Part shown: in pieces, positions 24,480 through 33,788 of the stretch
Layout: every line of letters starts with the position of its first letter
Numbering within the stretch: the stretch's first letter is position 1
DNA from: Pseudomonas lini
GTDB lineage: Bacteria > Pseudomonadota > Gammaproteobacteria > Pseudomonadales > Pseudomonadaceae
DNA: 64,000 nucleotides
Reading direction: 5' to 3'
Assembly (NCBI RefSeq): GCF_964063345.1
Contig: NZ_OZ061318.1
Location: 6,448,001-6,512,000, forward strand
Program-made: the position numbers and the translations under genes
Notes under the pieces: generated by a model
Seen by the model: the letters and a program-made list of their open reading frames with translations, nothing else
Told to the model about the DNA's origin: nothing
Database searches by the model: none

Positions 24480-26918
24480 ATGGGTCAGGAAGCACATATT
24501 GCGCTGCAAGATGAAGAGCGTAGCGACCCCGCCGGCTTGTTCGAACACCTTGATCATCTGCAACGCCTCAATACCCACAACGTCCTCGACGCCGTGCAGA
24601 AGCGCCAGGCAAAAACTTTCGCGCCTTTTAGTCTTGGGCAACTCAGACAGCCGACACCGGCTGACTGGCAGGAATACTTCACTGACCTTGGCCAACGCAG
24701 CGTGCTGTTCTGGGACACCTTGCGTCAGCGCGGCGACAACACCCTGGCCCACGAACGCGCCGGGTATCCACTGCTGCTCAAGTTCAATCATCAAACGCTG
24801 GTCGCTGGTGAAGACCTGCCTCGTGCGGTCAACTATTCGTTGTTGCAAATCCTCGGCGGCCCGGGGCAACAGATCGACAGCAAAAAACAGCCCGTGATCA
24901 TCATTGACCCCCGCGGCGGTCACGGCTCGGGGATCGGCGGTTTCAAACAGGATTCGGTCATCGGCGAAAGCCTGAGAGCTGGCCATCCCACCTACTTCAT
25001 CGCCTTCAGTCACTCGCCACGCCCAGGGCAAACCCTTGCCGATATCACAGACGCCCAGGCACGGTTCATCGAGGTCGTCAGCACCCGGCATCCGGACAGC
25101 GCCAAACCTGTCGTCATTGGTAACTGCCAAGCGGGCTGGGCGTTAATGGGCCTGGCGGCCACTCGGCCGGAATTGCCGGGGCTGATCATCGTCAACGGTG
25201 CGCCGTTGTCGTACTGGGCCGGTGTCAATGGCCGCAATCCGATGCGCTACACCGGCGGTTTGCTGGGCGGTGGCTGGATGGCGCGCCTGGGGAGCGACCT
25301 CGGTAATGACCGCTTCGACGGCACCTGGCTGGTGAGCAATTTCGAAAACCTGGACCCGGCCAATACCTATTGGGGCAAGTACTACCACCTGTTCAGCGAA
25401 GTCGACAGCGAGGCCGCACGCTTTCTGGATTTCGAACGCTGGTGGGGCAGCCCGACCCTGCTCAATAGCGAAGAGATCGAGATGATTGTCGACGACCTGT
25501 TCATCGGTAATCAGCTGTCTGGCGGCCTGGGGCGCAAGAGCAGCGGGCTCGACCTCAAATTGATCGAAGTGCCGGTGGTGGTGTTCTGTTCCTATGGCGA
25601 CAACATCACCTCCCCGCAGCAGGCACTGGACTGGATCACCGACGTCTATCCCAGCGATCTCGCGTTGCAAAATGCCGGACGCACCATCGTTTACCTGCGG
25701 CATGCGAGCATCGGTCACCTGGGCATCTTCGTGTCCGGTGAAGTGGCGCGGCGTGAGCACCGCGAGTTGCTGGGTGCGGTCGATGCGATCAATGCGCTGC
25801 CGGCCGGGCTATACGAAATGCTGATCGACGACCTGCCGGAGCACTCGGCGACGCCGTATACCGTGCGTTTCGAGCCCCGGCGTATCGCCGACATTCATGG
25901 CCAGGTGCAGCCGCCCCGTGATGACGATCGCGAATTCGCGCTAGTGCAACGCGCATCCGCCATCAACAACAGCGTGTACGACGAATTCATACGCCCGTGG
26001 TTGCGCCAACTGATCAACGAACCGAGCGCCGAAATGCTGCGCCGCGCGCACCCTTTCCATCAGCAGCAAGTGGCCTGGAGCAGTTTGAACCCGGCGCTGT
26101 GGTGGCTGGCTGGCAGTGCCGCCCAAGTGAGCAAGGATCGTCACCCCGCCAGCCAGAAAAACCCGTTACTGGTCTGGCAGGAACTGTTTTCCAACCAGGT
26201 GCAGGACGCCTTGAACGGCTATCGGGACCTGCGTGATGCGGCTCACGAAATGTGTTTCTACGGCGTGTATGGCGTGCTCAATAGCCTCGCCGGCAATGCA
26301 CCCGGTCGAAATCTGCAGGAACACGCCAAGCAGCACGATCAGGTTCTGAACGAGCGCCTGCAGGATGCCTTGCCCCTTGGCGGTCTGATGGAAGCCTTGA
26401 TACGGATCCTGTTCCTGCTGGGCCGCGACAGCGACGAACCGGGCAAGGAAAGCGTCGAGAAATTGATCCTGCAACTGCAGGTGCTGCTCCAGGACTACAG
26501 TGCCAAGCCGCTAGATTTGCGCGAAACCCTGCGCCTGCAAAAACTGCTGGTCGCCACCCACCCGCAAGAAAGCCTGCACAGCCTGCCCTTAATGCTGGTT
26601 GAGGCCCAAGAGCGCCAACAAGTGCTGGCGGCCGTCGCCAATTTGCTGCCCGAACTGCTGACCAGCGGCGCAAACAACCCATGCTGGTGTGAGCTGCACA
26701 CGCTACTCGACGTTCCGCTGCCAGGTTTCAGCCTGACCCAACCACCCGGTGCAGCCGATGCAGCCGATGCCATCGAAGTGAAAGAACCGGCGATAACGCC
26801 AGAGCCGATCAAGCAGAAAATCCCCGCAGTGACCCCTGACCCCATCGCCAAGGTGGCGAGTGCGGTGCGCAAACCTGCCAAGGGCAAGAAAGCCGTAAAA
26901 AAACCTCCGGTGAAATAA
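24480..26918 (+). CDS. DUF3141 protein, PHA-synthase-like alpha/beta hydrolase
   Basis: An 812-residue protein of the DUF3141 family. Residues 90-420 look like an alpha/beta hydrolase core with a PhaC-type catalytic set: the box VIGNCQAGWALMG with Cys216 in place of the lipase Ser, SYGDNITSP with Asp374 and SIGHLGIFVSG with His413. The rest is a helical C-terminal half and a basic Lys/Pro/Ala-rich tail (KGKKAVKKPPVK) like those of DNA- or granule-binding PHA proteins. It sits in the PHB locus, divergent from the phasin gene. It could act as a polymerase, thioesterase or depolymerase. ATG 24480 has AGGAGA upstream. Confidence 0.85.
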   Translation: MGQEAHIALQDEERSDPAGLFEHLDHLQRLNTHNVLDAVQKRQAKTFAPFSLGQLRQPTPADWQEYFTDLGQRSVLFWDTLRQRGDNTLAHERAGYPLLLKFNHQTLVAGEDLPRAVNYSLLQILGGPGQQIDSKKQPVIIIDPRGGHGSGIGGFKQDSVIGESLRAGHPTYFIAFSHSPRPGQTLADITDAQARFIEVVSTRHPDSAKPVVIGNCQAGWALMGLAATRPELPGLIIVNGAPLSYWAGVNGRNPMRYTGGLLGGGWMARLGSDLGNDRFDGTWLVSNFENLDPANTYWGKYYHLFSEVDSEAARFLDFERWWGSPTLLNSEEIEMIVDDLFIGNQLSGGLGRKSSGLDLKLIEVPVVVFCSYGDNITSPQQALDWITDVYPSDLALQNAGRTIVYLRHASIGHLGIFVSGEVARREHRELLGAVDAINALPAGLYEMLIDDLPEHSATPYTVRFEPRRIADIHGQVQPPRDDDREFALVQRASAINNSVYDEFIRPWLRQLINEPSAEMLRRAHPFHQQQVAWSSLNPALWWLAGSAAQVSKDRHPASQKNPLLVWQELFSNQVQDALNGYRDLRDAAHEMCFYGVYGVLNSLAGNAPGRNLQEHAKQHDQVLNERLQDALPLGGLMEALIRILFLLGRDSDEPGKESVEKLILQLQVLLQDYSAKPLDLRETLRLQKLLVATHPQESLHSLPLMLVEAQERQQVLAAVANLLPELLTSGANNPCWCELHTLLDVPLPGFSLTQPPGAADAADAIEVKEPAITPEPIKQKIPAVTPDPIAKVASAVRKPAKGKKAVKKPPVK

Positions 26919-26942
26919 CCTGAACGTCGACGGGAGGCCGTG

Positions 26943-27980
26943 TCAGACCGGCATTGTCTCCTTGATCCCGAACGATTCATCGGCCCGATATTGACCGGGT
27001 GTCATGCCAAACCAGCGGCTGCAGGCTTTGTTGAAGCTGCTGTGATCATGAAAACCAAGGAGATAGGCCACATGCTTCATGTTGAAGTGAGAATGACGCA
27101 GATAAAAATCGGCCAATTGCCTGCGTACGGCATTCAGTACGTCCTTGAATTGGGTCCCGTCTTTTTCCAGGGCGCGTTGCAGTGTTCGCTTGCTGATGTT
27201 CAAGGCTGCAGCGATCGACTCCATGTCGCATGGCCCCTGCACCTGACTCAAGCGCTCGGTAACCATCGCCCGAATCCTGCCGACAATGGAAACACCAAAT
27301 AGCAGGTCCAGTTGCGCCTGGGCAAAGCTGTCATGCAGCACCGCCAACGCTTCATTGGCCATGCTCAAGGGGCGCTGCAACTCCTCCCCGTCGAACACAA
27401 TGCTGTCGTAGGCCGCGTCGAAATGCAGGTCGCATCCAAACAGCCGACGGTGTTCAGAGGTGTCTTCAGGTTCGGGATAAGTGAAATCCACACTCAAGGG
27501 CTGCACTGACTTGCTGCCCGCCAGCCAACGGCAGAACCCCAGCAATGACGCCAATCCGGCATCACTGTATTGGCGTGGTTTGACCGAGCCGCTTTGTTGA
27601 TGATCGAGCCCGGACAGTCGGTAGTTTTGCTGTTCCGGTAGAAGGAAAAGGCTGAATCCGGTGCCTATCAACGGACTGAAGCGAACCAGCCGTTCCAGCG
27701 CTTTTTTCAAATTGAGACTGGACATCATGGTGTAGCCGACGATCTGAAAAATGCCGGGATTGAAGTTTCCGTAGGCTTTCAGACCGATGTCCGGATCACC
27801 CGAGGCCTGAGCAGCCAGGTCCCATAATCGATAGATTGCCCTTCGCTCGCAAAACGCTCCGGGTTTATTCGCGAGCTTCATGTCTAGTCCAGCCTCCCGA
27901 CACAGACTGGCGACATCCAGTCCTTGAGCCGAGAGCGTATTCGCCAGCACGCTGGCATAACCTGAACTCATTCTGTACAT
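26943..27980 (-). CDS. phbR: AraC-family regulator of the PHB operon (PhbR-like)
   Basis: A 345-residue AraC/XylS-type regulator of the OruR/ArgR-like class: an N-terminal arabinose-binding-like domain (ASVLANTLSAQGLDVASLC) and a C-terminal double helix-turn-helix (MESIAAALNISKRTLQRAL, HVAYLLGFHDHSSFNKACSR, WFGMTPGQYR). It is divergent from phbBAC, as PhbR is in PHB-producing Pseudomonas, and probably activates that operon. The ATG at 27980 has GAGGA five bases upstream; a longer frame runs open to 28157 but its start codons have no clear ribosome site. The symbol rests on neighbourhood. Confidence 0.82.
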   Translation of the reverse strand: MYRMSSGYASVLANTLSAQGLDVASLCREAGLDMKLANKPGAFCERRAIYRLWDLAAQASGDPDIGLKAYGNFNPGIFQIVGYTMMSSLNLKKALERLVRFSPLIGTGFSLFLLPEQQNYRLSGLDHQQSGSVKPRQYSDAGLASLLGFCRWLAGSKSVQPLSVDFTYPEPEDTSEHRRLFGCDLHFDAAYDSIVFDGEELQRPLSMANEALAVLHDSFAQAQLDLLFGVSIVGRIRAMVTERLSQVQGPCDMESIAAALNISKRTLQRALEKDGTQFKDVLNAVRRQLADFYLRHSHFNMKHVAYLLGFHDHSSFNKACSRWFGMTPGQYRADESFGIKETMPV

Positions 27981-28238
27981 GGCGTCCTCAATGACCTGTG
28001 GAACCGAACGTCCTGTCCGGAGCCATAACTGATCTGCAATGAATCCAAAGACTAACGGGTTCTTCAGTTGCCAATATTGATCCCAGTATAGGTAACCAGC
28101 GTTTTTCGCCATCCGGCATTCACCGGGGCGTGGCACCGTTGGACACCAGACAGTCACCTCTCAACACTTCCGCAGGCCCGGCCAATACCGAACAATCTCC
28201 CCATCTTGCAACGCAAAACAAAGAAAGGAAGGGATTGT

Positions 28239-28985
28239 ATGGAGTCGCTTGGTCGTATTGCGTTGGTCACGGGTGGTATGGGTGGGATTGGCACTGCGAT
28301 AAGCCAACGCCTGTACAAGGAAGGATTCAAGGTCATCGTCGGCTGCAGCTCGGATTCCGCCCGCAAGAACGAATGGATAGCCACCCAACTGGCGGCGGGT
28401 TATCAGTTCGAATGCATCTTCGGCGACATCACCGATTGGGAATCGACCCGCAAGGCCTTCGAGATGGCACGAGAGCAATTCGGCCCGATCGATGTGCTGG
28501 TCAATAACGCCGGCATCACTCGGGATGCGTCCTTTCGCAAACTCACTCCAGAAGACTGGAACGCGGTGATCGGGACCAACCTCAGCGGCCTCTTCAACAC
28601 CACCAAACAGGTGATTGAAGGCATGTTGGCCAAGGGCTGGGGTCGGGTCATCAATATCTCGTCGATCAACGGTCAGCGCGGCCAGTTCGGCCAGACCAAT
28701 TACAGCGCGGCCAAAGCCGGCATCCATGGCTTCACCATGGCACTGGCCCGGGAAGTCTCGGGCAAGGGCGTGACCGTCAATACCGTATCGCCCGGCTACA
28801 TCCAGACCAGCATGACCGCGGCCATCCGCCCGGACATTCTCGACACCATGATCGCAGCCACACCGGTCGGGCGCCTTGGCCAACCCGAAGAAATCGCTTC
28901 GATCGTCGCCTGGCTGGCGTCCGATGAATCGGCCTACAGCACCGGTGCCGACTTCTCGGTCAACGGCGGCATGAACATGCAGTAA
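28239..28985 (+). CDS. phbB: Acetoacetyl-CoA reductase
   Basis: A 248-residue short-chain dehydrogenase/reductase making (R)-3-hydroxybutyryl-CoA from acetoacetyl-CoA with NADPH. Nucleotide loop TGGMGGIGTA, the NNAG motif in VLVNNAGITRD, catalytic Ser in INISSINGQRGQ, and YSAAK with Tyr and Lys. The segment GQRGQFGQTNYSAAKAG is highly typical of PhaB. Start at 28239 follows AGGAAGGG; the upstream frame from 28206 is probably untranslated. First gene of phbBAC. Confidence 0.95.
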   Translation: MESLGRIALVTGGMGGIGTAISQRLYKEGFKVIVGCSSDSARKNEWIATQLAAGYQFECIFGDITDWESTRKAFEMAREQFGPIDVLVNNAGITRDASFRKLTPEDWNAVIGTNLSGLFNTTKQVIEGMLAKGWGRVINISSINGQRGQFGQTNYSAAKAGIHGFTMALAREVSGKGVTVNTVSPGYIQTSMTAAIRPDILDTMIAATPVGRLGQPEEIASIVAWLASDESAYSTGADFSVNGGMNMQ

Positions 28986-29042
28986 GCCTGTCAGGGCACG
29001 GATGCCCTGCTCCCGCTCGACAGAATCCTAATGAGGTCATGC

Positions 29043-30221
29043 ATGAACGAAGTCGTAATCGTTGCCGCTACTCGCACCGCCATTGGCAGTTTTCAAGGTT
29101 CACTGTCCGCCATTCCAGCTACCGAATTGGGCGCGGCGGTGATTCGTCGCCTGCTCGAACAGACCGGGATCGACGCTGCGCAGATTGATGAAGTCATCCT
29201 CGGCCAGGTGCTGACAGCAGGTTCGGGGCAAAACCCGGCACGCCAAACCGCGATCAAGGCCGGCCTGCCCCATACCACCCCTGCCCTGACCCTGAACAAA
29301 GTCTGCGGTTCAGGCCTTAAGGCGGTCCAGCTTGCGGTCCAGGCGATCCGCTGCGGCGACGCCGAACTGGTGATTGCCGGCGGTCAGGAAAACATGAGCC
29401 TGGCGCCCTATGTTCTGCCGAAGGCGCGCACTGGCCTGCGCCTGGGTCATGCGCAACTGCAAGACAGCGTGATTCAAGATGGTTTGTGGGATGCCTTCAA
29501 CGACTACCACATGGGCATCACTGCCGAGAATCTGGCGAATCAATACAGCATCAGTCGTGAAGATCAGGATGCCTTCGCCGCGACCTCGCAACAGAAAGCC
29601 GCCGCGGCCATCGAGGCGGGTTACTTCAAGGGTGAAATCACCCCGATCCTGATCCCCCAGCGCAAGGGCGAGCCGCTGGTTTTCGACACCGATGAACAGC
29701 CGCGTCCGGACAGCACGTTGCAGGCACTGGGCAACCTCAAACCCGCGTTCCAGAAAAACGGCAGCGTGACCGCGGGCAACTCGTCGACCCTCAATGACGG
29801 CGCTGCCGTGCTGATGCTGGCCAGCGCCGCCAAGGCCCTGGCTCTGGGCTTGCCGGTACTTGCGCGCATCAAGGCCTATGCCAGTGCCGGAGTGGACCCG
29901 TCGATCATGGGCATCGGCCCGGTGCCCGCTACCCGTCTGGTCTTGACGAAGGCCGGCTGGAGCCTGGACGACCTGGACCTGATCGAAGCCAACGAAGCGT
30001 TCGCCGCGCAGTCACTGGCCGTCGGCAAGGAACTGGGCTGGGACATGAACAAGGTCAATGTCAACGGTGGCGCCATTGCCCTCGGTCATCCGATCGGCGC
30101 ATCAGGCGCGCGGATTCTGGTGTCGCTGGTACATGAACTGATCCGTCGCGATGGCAAAAAAGGTCTGGCCACCTTGTGCATCGGTGGCGGCCAGGGTGTC
30201 AGCCTGGTCATCGAGCGTTAG
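29043..30221 (+). CDS. phbA: Acetyl-CoA acetyltransferase (beta-ketothiolase)
   Basis: A 392-residue thiolase that condenses two acetyl-CoA to acetoacetyl-CoA. The nucleophilic Cys lies in [15 protein letters not shown] near residue 88, and the C-terminal pair is [15 protein letters not shown] (His) and [13 protein letters not shown] (Cys). Full family length. ATG 29043 is preceded by GAGG at a good distance; ATGs at 29031 and 29039 are less suitable. It follows phbB by 57 bases, and a terminator-like hairpin separates it from phbC. Confidence 0.95.
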   Translation: MNEVVIVAATRTAIGSFQGSLSAIPATELGAAVIRRLLEQTGIDAAQIDEVILGQVLTAGSGQNPARQTAIKAGLPHTTPALTLNKVCGSGLKAVQLAVQAIRCGDAELVIAGGQENMSLAPYVLPKARTGLRLGHAQLQDSVIQDGLWDAFNDYHMGITAENLANQYSISREDQDAFAATSQQKAAAAIEAGYFKGEITPILIPQRKGEPLVFDTDEQPRPDSTLQALGNLKPAFQKNGSVTAGNSSTLNDGAAVLMLASAAKALALGLPVLARIKAYASAGVDPSIMGIGPVPATRLVLTKAGWSLDDLDLIEANEAFAAQSLAVGKELGWDMNKVNVNGGAIALGHPIGASGARILVSLVHELIRRDGKKGLATLCIGGGQGVSLVIER

Positions 30222-30242
30222 AAACACAGGCTGAGTTGTCAG

Positions 30243-30275
30243 ACGCGGCACCGACGTCCGGCGCCGCGTTTTTTT
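30243..30275 (+). terminator. Intrinsic terminator-like hairpin between phbA and phbC
   Basis: ACGCGGC (30243-30249) pairs with GCCGCGT (30263-30269), with a further CCG/CGG pairing inside, followed by seven T from 30269. It has the form of a rho-independent terminator inside an otherwise continuous phbBAC operon, 21 bases after the phbA stop. Confidence 0.75.
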
Positions 30276-30308
30276 CCGTCCGGTTTATTCATATGGGCAA
30301 GGAGTTCC

Positions 30309-32009
30309 ATGGACAACGCGCATACCTTAAACACACTCTGGTCGGGCCAGGTTCCGTTCATTGCGTCCTTTGCAGTGCAACAATTAAGGTTCTGGGTCAG
30401 CACCAATCCCTGGTTTACCGGGCAGGACTACGACGCCTGGTTCGAGCTGCCACGCGAAACCCTGGACAGCCTCCAATCGGACTACCAGCAACAATGGTGT
30501 GAGCTCGGCCAGCGTCTATTGACCGGTCAGCCCTTCAGCTTCGAAGATCGACGTTTCGCCAGCGGCAACTGGAGCCAACCGCTGTTCGGTTCCCTCGCGG
30601 CGTTTTATCTGCTCAACGCCGGCTTTCTGCTGAAGCTGCTCGATCAGCTGCCGATCGACGGCAAGAAACCCCGTCAACGCTTGCTCTATCTGGCGGAGCA
30701 AGCCATCGCCGCCGGCGCGCCGAGCAATTTTCTGGCCAGTAACCCCGATGCGCTGCAACGAGTCGTGGACACCCAAGGAAGCAGCCTGCTCACAGGCCTG
30801 ATGCACCTGGCCAGCGACCTGCAGGAAGGCAAGATGCGCCAGTGCGACGCCGGCGCGTTCAAAGTGGGTGTCGACCTGGCAAACACCCCCGGCGAAGTGG
30901 TCTTCGAGAACGAACTCTTCCAGCTCATCCAGTACTATCCGCAAAGCGAAACCCAGTACCGGCGCCCGGTGTTTATCGTTCCGCCATCGATCAACAAGTA
31001 CTACATCCTCGACCTGCGCCCCGACAATTCGATGGTTCGCCACCTGTTGCAGCAAGGCCACCCGGTGTTTCTGATGTCGTGGCGCAACTTCGACCAGGAA
31101 CACGCCGGCACTACCTGGGATGACCTGATTGAAACCGGGATTATCAAAGGCCTGCAGCTGACCCGTGAAATCAGCGGCGAGCAACGGCCCAACTGCGTGG
31201 GTTTCTGCATTGGTGGCACGTTATTGAGCTCGGCGCTGGCCGTGCTGGCGGCCCGTGGCGACAAAGAGATCGCCAGCGTGAGCCTGCTGACCACCTTCCT
31301 CGACTACCTCGATACCGGCCCCATCGACATCTTCGTCGACGAGCAATTGGTGGCTTATCGCGAGCGCACCATCGGCGGCCTCAACGGCCCCATCGGCCTG
31401 TTCAAGGGCGAGGACATGGGCAATACATTCTCGTTGCTGCGCCCCAATGACTTGTGGTGGAACTACAACGTCGACAAATACCTCAAGGGACAAAAATCGA
31501 TACCCCTTGACCTGCTGTTCTGGAACAACGACAGCACCAACCTGCCTGGGCCGATGTACTGCTGGTACCTGCGCCATACCTACCTGCAGAACGATCTGAA
31601 ATCCGGCGAGCTGGATTGCTGCGGGGTCAAGCTGGACCTGCGCGCCATCGATGCCCCTGCGTACATCCTCGCCACCCATGACGACCACATCGTGCCATGG
31701 AAAAGCGCCTACGCCAGCACCGGGCTACTGTCTGGAACCAAGCGTTTCGTGCTCGGCGCCTCAGGGCATATCGCGGGGGTGATCAACCCACCGGCCAAGG
31801 AAAAACGCCATTACTGGACCAACAATCGCGTCACCAAGAATCCAGAAACCTGGTTCAAGAATGCCCAGCAGCATCCGGGTAGTTGGTGGAATGACTGGTT
31901 TGTCTGGCTGGCCGAACATGCGGGGGAACGCCAGCCTTCAGTGCTGGACATGGGCAACGCGCAACATCCGGCACTTGAGCCGGCGCCGGGGAGTTATGTG
32001 ATGCAATAA
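30309..32009 (+). CDS. phbC: Class I poly(3-hydroxybutyrate) synthase
   Basis: A 566-residue PHA synthase polymerising 3-hydroxybutyryl-CoA on the granule surface. Catalytic triad: Cys300 in the lipase-like box GFCIGGT, Asp459 in THDDHIVPW, His487 in GASGHIAGVINPP. Other class I marks are FIVPPSINKYYILDL, SWRNFDQEHAGTTWDDL and WNNDSTNLPGPMYCWYLR. Its length and the linked phbB/phbA set it apart from the two-synthase medium-chain (class II) system usual in Pseudomonas. Expression may be set by the hairpin ahead of it. Confidence 0.95.
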   Translation: MDNAHTLNTLWSGQVPFIASFAVQQLRFWVSTNPWFTGQDYDAWFELPRETLDSLQSDYQQQWCELGQRLLTGQPFSFEDRRFASGNWSQPLFGSLAAFYLLNAGFLLKLLDQLPIDGKKPRQRLLYLAEQAIAAGAPSNFLASNPDALQRVVDTQGSSLLTGLMHLASDLQEGKMRQCDAGAFKVGVDLANTPGEVVFENELFQLIQYYPQSETQYRRPVFIVPPSINKYYILDLRPDNSMVRHLLQQGHPVFLMSWRNFDQEHAGTTWDDLIETGIIKGLQLTREISGEQRPNCVGFCIGGTLLSSALAVLAARGDKEIASVSLLTTFLDYLDTGPIDIFVDEQLVAYRERTIGGLNGPIGLFKGEDMGNTFSLLRPNDLWWNYNVDKYLKGQKSIPLDLLFWNNDSTNLPGPMYCWYLRHTYLQNDLKSGELDCCGVKLDLRAIDAPAYILATHDDHIVPWKSAYASTGLLSGTKRFVLGASGHIAGVINPPAKEKRHYWTNNRVTKNPETWFKNAQQHPGSWWNDWFVWLAEHAGERQPSVLDMGNAQHPALEPAPGSYVMQ

Positions 32010-32079
32010 GAGGAGCCAGTCCGGGCAGCCAGGCTCAGGGGAAATGAATTTCTCGGGCTGGACGCTTCAGAACGTCGGT

Positions 32080-32580
32080 TTACTGCTTTGTCCGCCCCGG
32101 AATGGCGATACGACTGGTCGTTTTGACTTCACGCAACGCAAGACTTGACTGGATAGAGGCGATACCGAGTTGTCGCCTCAATACGCTCTCGACAAAGTCA
32201 CTGTAGCTATCAAGATCCTGAGCCAACACTTGCAAAAGGTAATCGGCATCCCCGGTTATCTTGTGGCAGGACAATACCTCCGGGAGCTGCATGATGACCG
32301 CTTCAAAGGCCTCGGGGGTATGGTCGGTGTGCGTGGTAAAACGGATATGCACAAACGCCATGATGTCCAGCCCCAGCTTGCGCCGGTCCAGATTTGCCTG
32401 GTAATCCTTGATCACTCCCTCCTCTTCCAGTCTCTTGCGCCGCCTCCAGCATGGAGTAAGGCTTAGCGAGAGGCGCTCACTCAACTCGGCGTTGGAAATA
32501 CTGGCGTCTTCCTGCAACAAGGCAAGGATGGAAAGGTCGGTATCGTCAAGCAATGCGCGATGGGTATTTTTTTTCTGCAT
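32080..32580 (-). CDS. Lrp/AsnC-family regulator
   Basis: A 166-residue feast/famine regulator. N-terminal winged helix: LDDTDLSILALLQEDASISN, AELSERLSLSLTPCWRRRKR. C-terminal RAM ligand domain: FVHIRFTTHTDHTPEAFEA, LPEVLSCHKITGDADYLL. ATG 32580 is taken as the start; an in-frame GTG at 32592 is possible. It is divergent, with a 120-base spacer, from the amidohydrolase, ornithine cyclodeaminase and permease genes, so it probably controls them in response to an amino acid. Confidence 0.92.
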   Translation of the reverse strand: MQKKNTHRALLDDTDLSILALLQEDASISNAELSERLSLSLTPCWRRRKRLEEEGVIKDYQANLDRRKLGLDIMAFVHIRFTTHTDHTPEAFEAVIMQLPEVLSCHKITGDADYLLQVLAQDLDSYSDFVESVLRRQLGIASIQSSLALREVKTTSRIAIPGRTKQ

Positions 32581-32700
32581 GGTGCCATCCACGGGAAAAT
32601 AATCCCGATTACGCTAGCAGAGCGAGAACAAAAAGCAAAGAAAGTGCATCCGTACCAGAACAAACTATTGGCACTGGACCACCACGACGGATGCGTATAA

Positions 32701-33735
32701 ATGCTTACAGTTTTCAGCGATTCCCATCGCTTGCACCATGGGACCGAATTGAAGGACGGCGTTCTCAAACCTTCTTTCGAACAGCCAAGCCGAGCGGATA
32801 CCGTTCGCGACCGAGTCCAGCACGTTGGGCTCGGCGATATCATCGTCCCGCGAACGTTTGACCGGGCGTGCTACGTCAATGCACACAGTGAGCGCTATGT
32901 TTCCTTTCTGGAAACCGCGTGGTCCGAATGGACGGCAACCGGTCGGGAGCATGATGCCCTGCCCCTGGTCTGGCCGGTGCGCGACTTGTCCAATGAACAC
33001 GTCCCCGCGTTCATTGATGGCAAGCTCGGTTTCTTTGCCATGGATGCCGGCTCGCCGATCACCGCGACCACCTGGGCAGCCGTCAAAACCAGCGCGGACA
33101 TTGCACTCACTGGACTGTCGTTGATCAACGAAGGCCACAACAGCGCCTTTGCCCTGTGTCGTCCACCCGGACACCACGCTGCTCGTGAATACATGGGAGG
33201 CTATTGCTACCTGAATAACGCGGCCATTGCCGCGCAACATGCACTGACTCAAGGTGCTAAACGTGTCGCGGTGCTCGACGTCGACTTCCATCATGGCAAC
33301 GGGACGCAGAACATTTTCTACGATCGCAACGATGTGATGTTTGCTTCCCTGCATGGAGAACCGTCGGTTTCCTATCCTTATTACTCGGGTTTCAGTACCG
33401 AGTGTGGAGCAGGCGCCGGTGACGGTTATAACCTGAACTATCCGTTGCCGAAAAACACCACCTGGGATAGTTATCAAAACGCCTTGATCCACGCCTGCAA
33501 AAAACTTCGTAACTTCTCGCCTGAACTCTTGGTGATTTCCCTGGGCGTCGATACGTTCAAGGACGATCCGATCAGCCACTTTCTTCTGGAAAGCCAGGAC
33601 TTCTTTGGCATGGGCGAAATCATCGCCACTGTCGGCGCGCCGACGCTTTTCGTCATGGAAGGCGGCTATATGGTCGATGAGATCGGCATCAATGCGGTCA
33701 ATGTACTTCATGGGTATGAGAGCAAACAATTCTAA
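32701..33735 (+). CDS. Histone-deacetylase-like amidohydrolase (acetylpolyamine amidohydrolase type)
   Basis: A 344-residue zinc amidohydrolase of the arginase/deacetylase fold. Visible active-site parts are CRPPGHHAAREYMGGYC (His-His), LDVDFHHGNGTQ (zinc Asp and His), SLGVDTFKDDPI (zinc Asp) and MEGGYMVDE (catalytic Tyr). Its N-terminus MLTVFSDSHRLHHGTEL is typical of bacterial acetylpolyamine amidohydrolases, which remove acetyl groups from acetylputrescine, acetylcadaverine and similar amines. With ornithine cyclodeaminase next, an N-acyl basic amino acid or polyamine is a plausible substrate. No signal peptide; cytosolic. Confidence 0.88.
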   Translation: MLTVFSDSHRLHHGTELKDGVLKPSFEQPSRADTVRDRVQHVGLGDIIVPRTFDRACYVNAHSERYVSFLETAWSEWTATGREHDALPLVWPVRDLSNEHVPAFIDGKLGFFAMDAGSPITATTWAAVKTSADIALTGLSLINEGHNSAFALCRPPGHHAAREYMGGYCYLNNAAIAAQHALTQGAKRVAVLDVDFHHGNGTQNIFYDRNDVMFASLHGEPSVSYPYYSGFSTECGAGAGDGYNLNYPLPKNTTWDSYQNALIHACKKLRNFSPELLVISLGVDTFKDDPISHFLLESQDFFGMGEIIATVGAPTLFVMEGGYMVDEIGINAVNVLHGYESKQF

Positions 33736-33788
33736 GTTTCGGTGACCGAAACAACCTTCCTTGACTTACAACTAAGAGAGAAACATAG

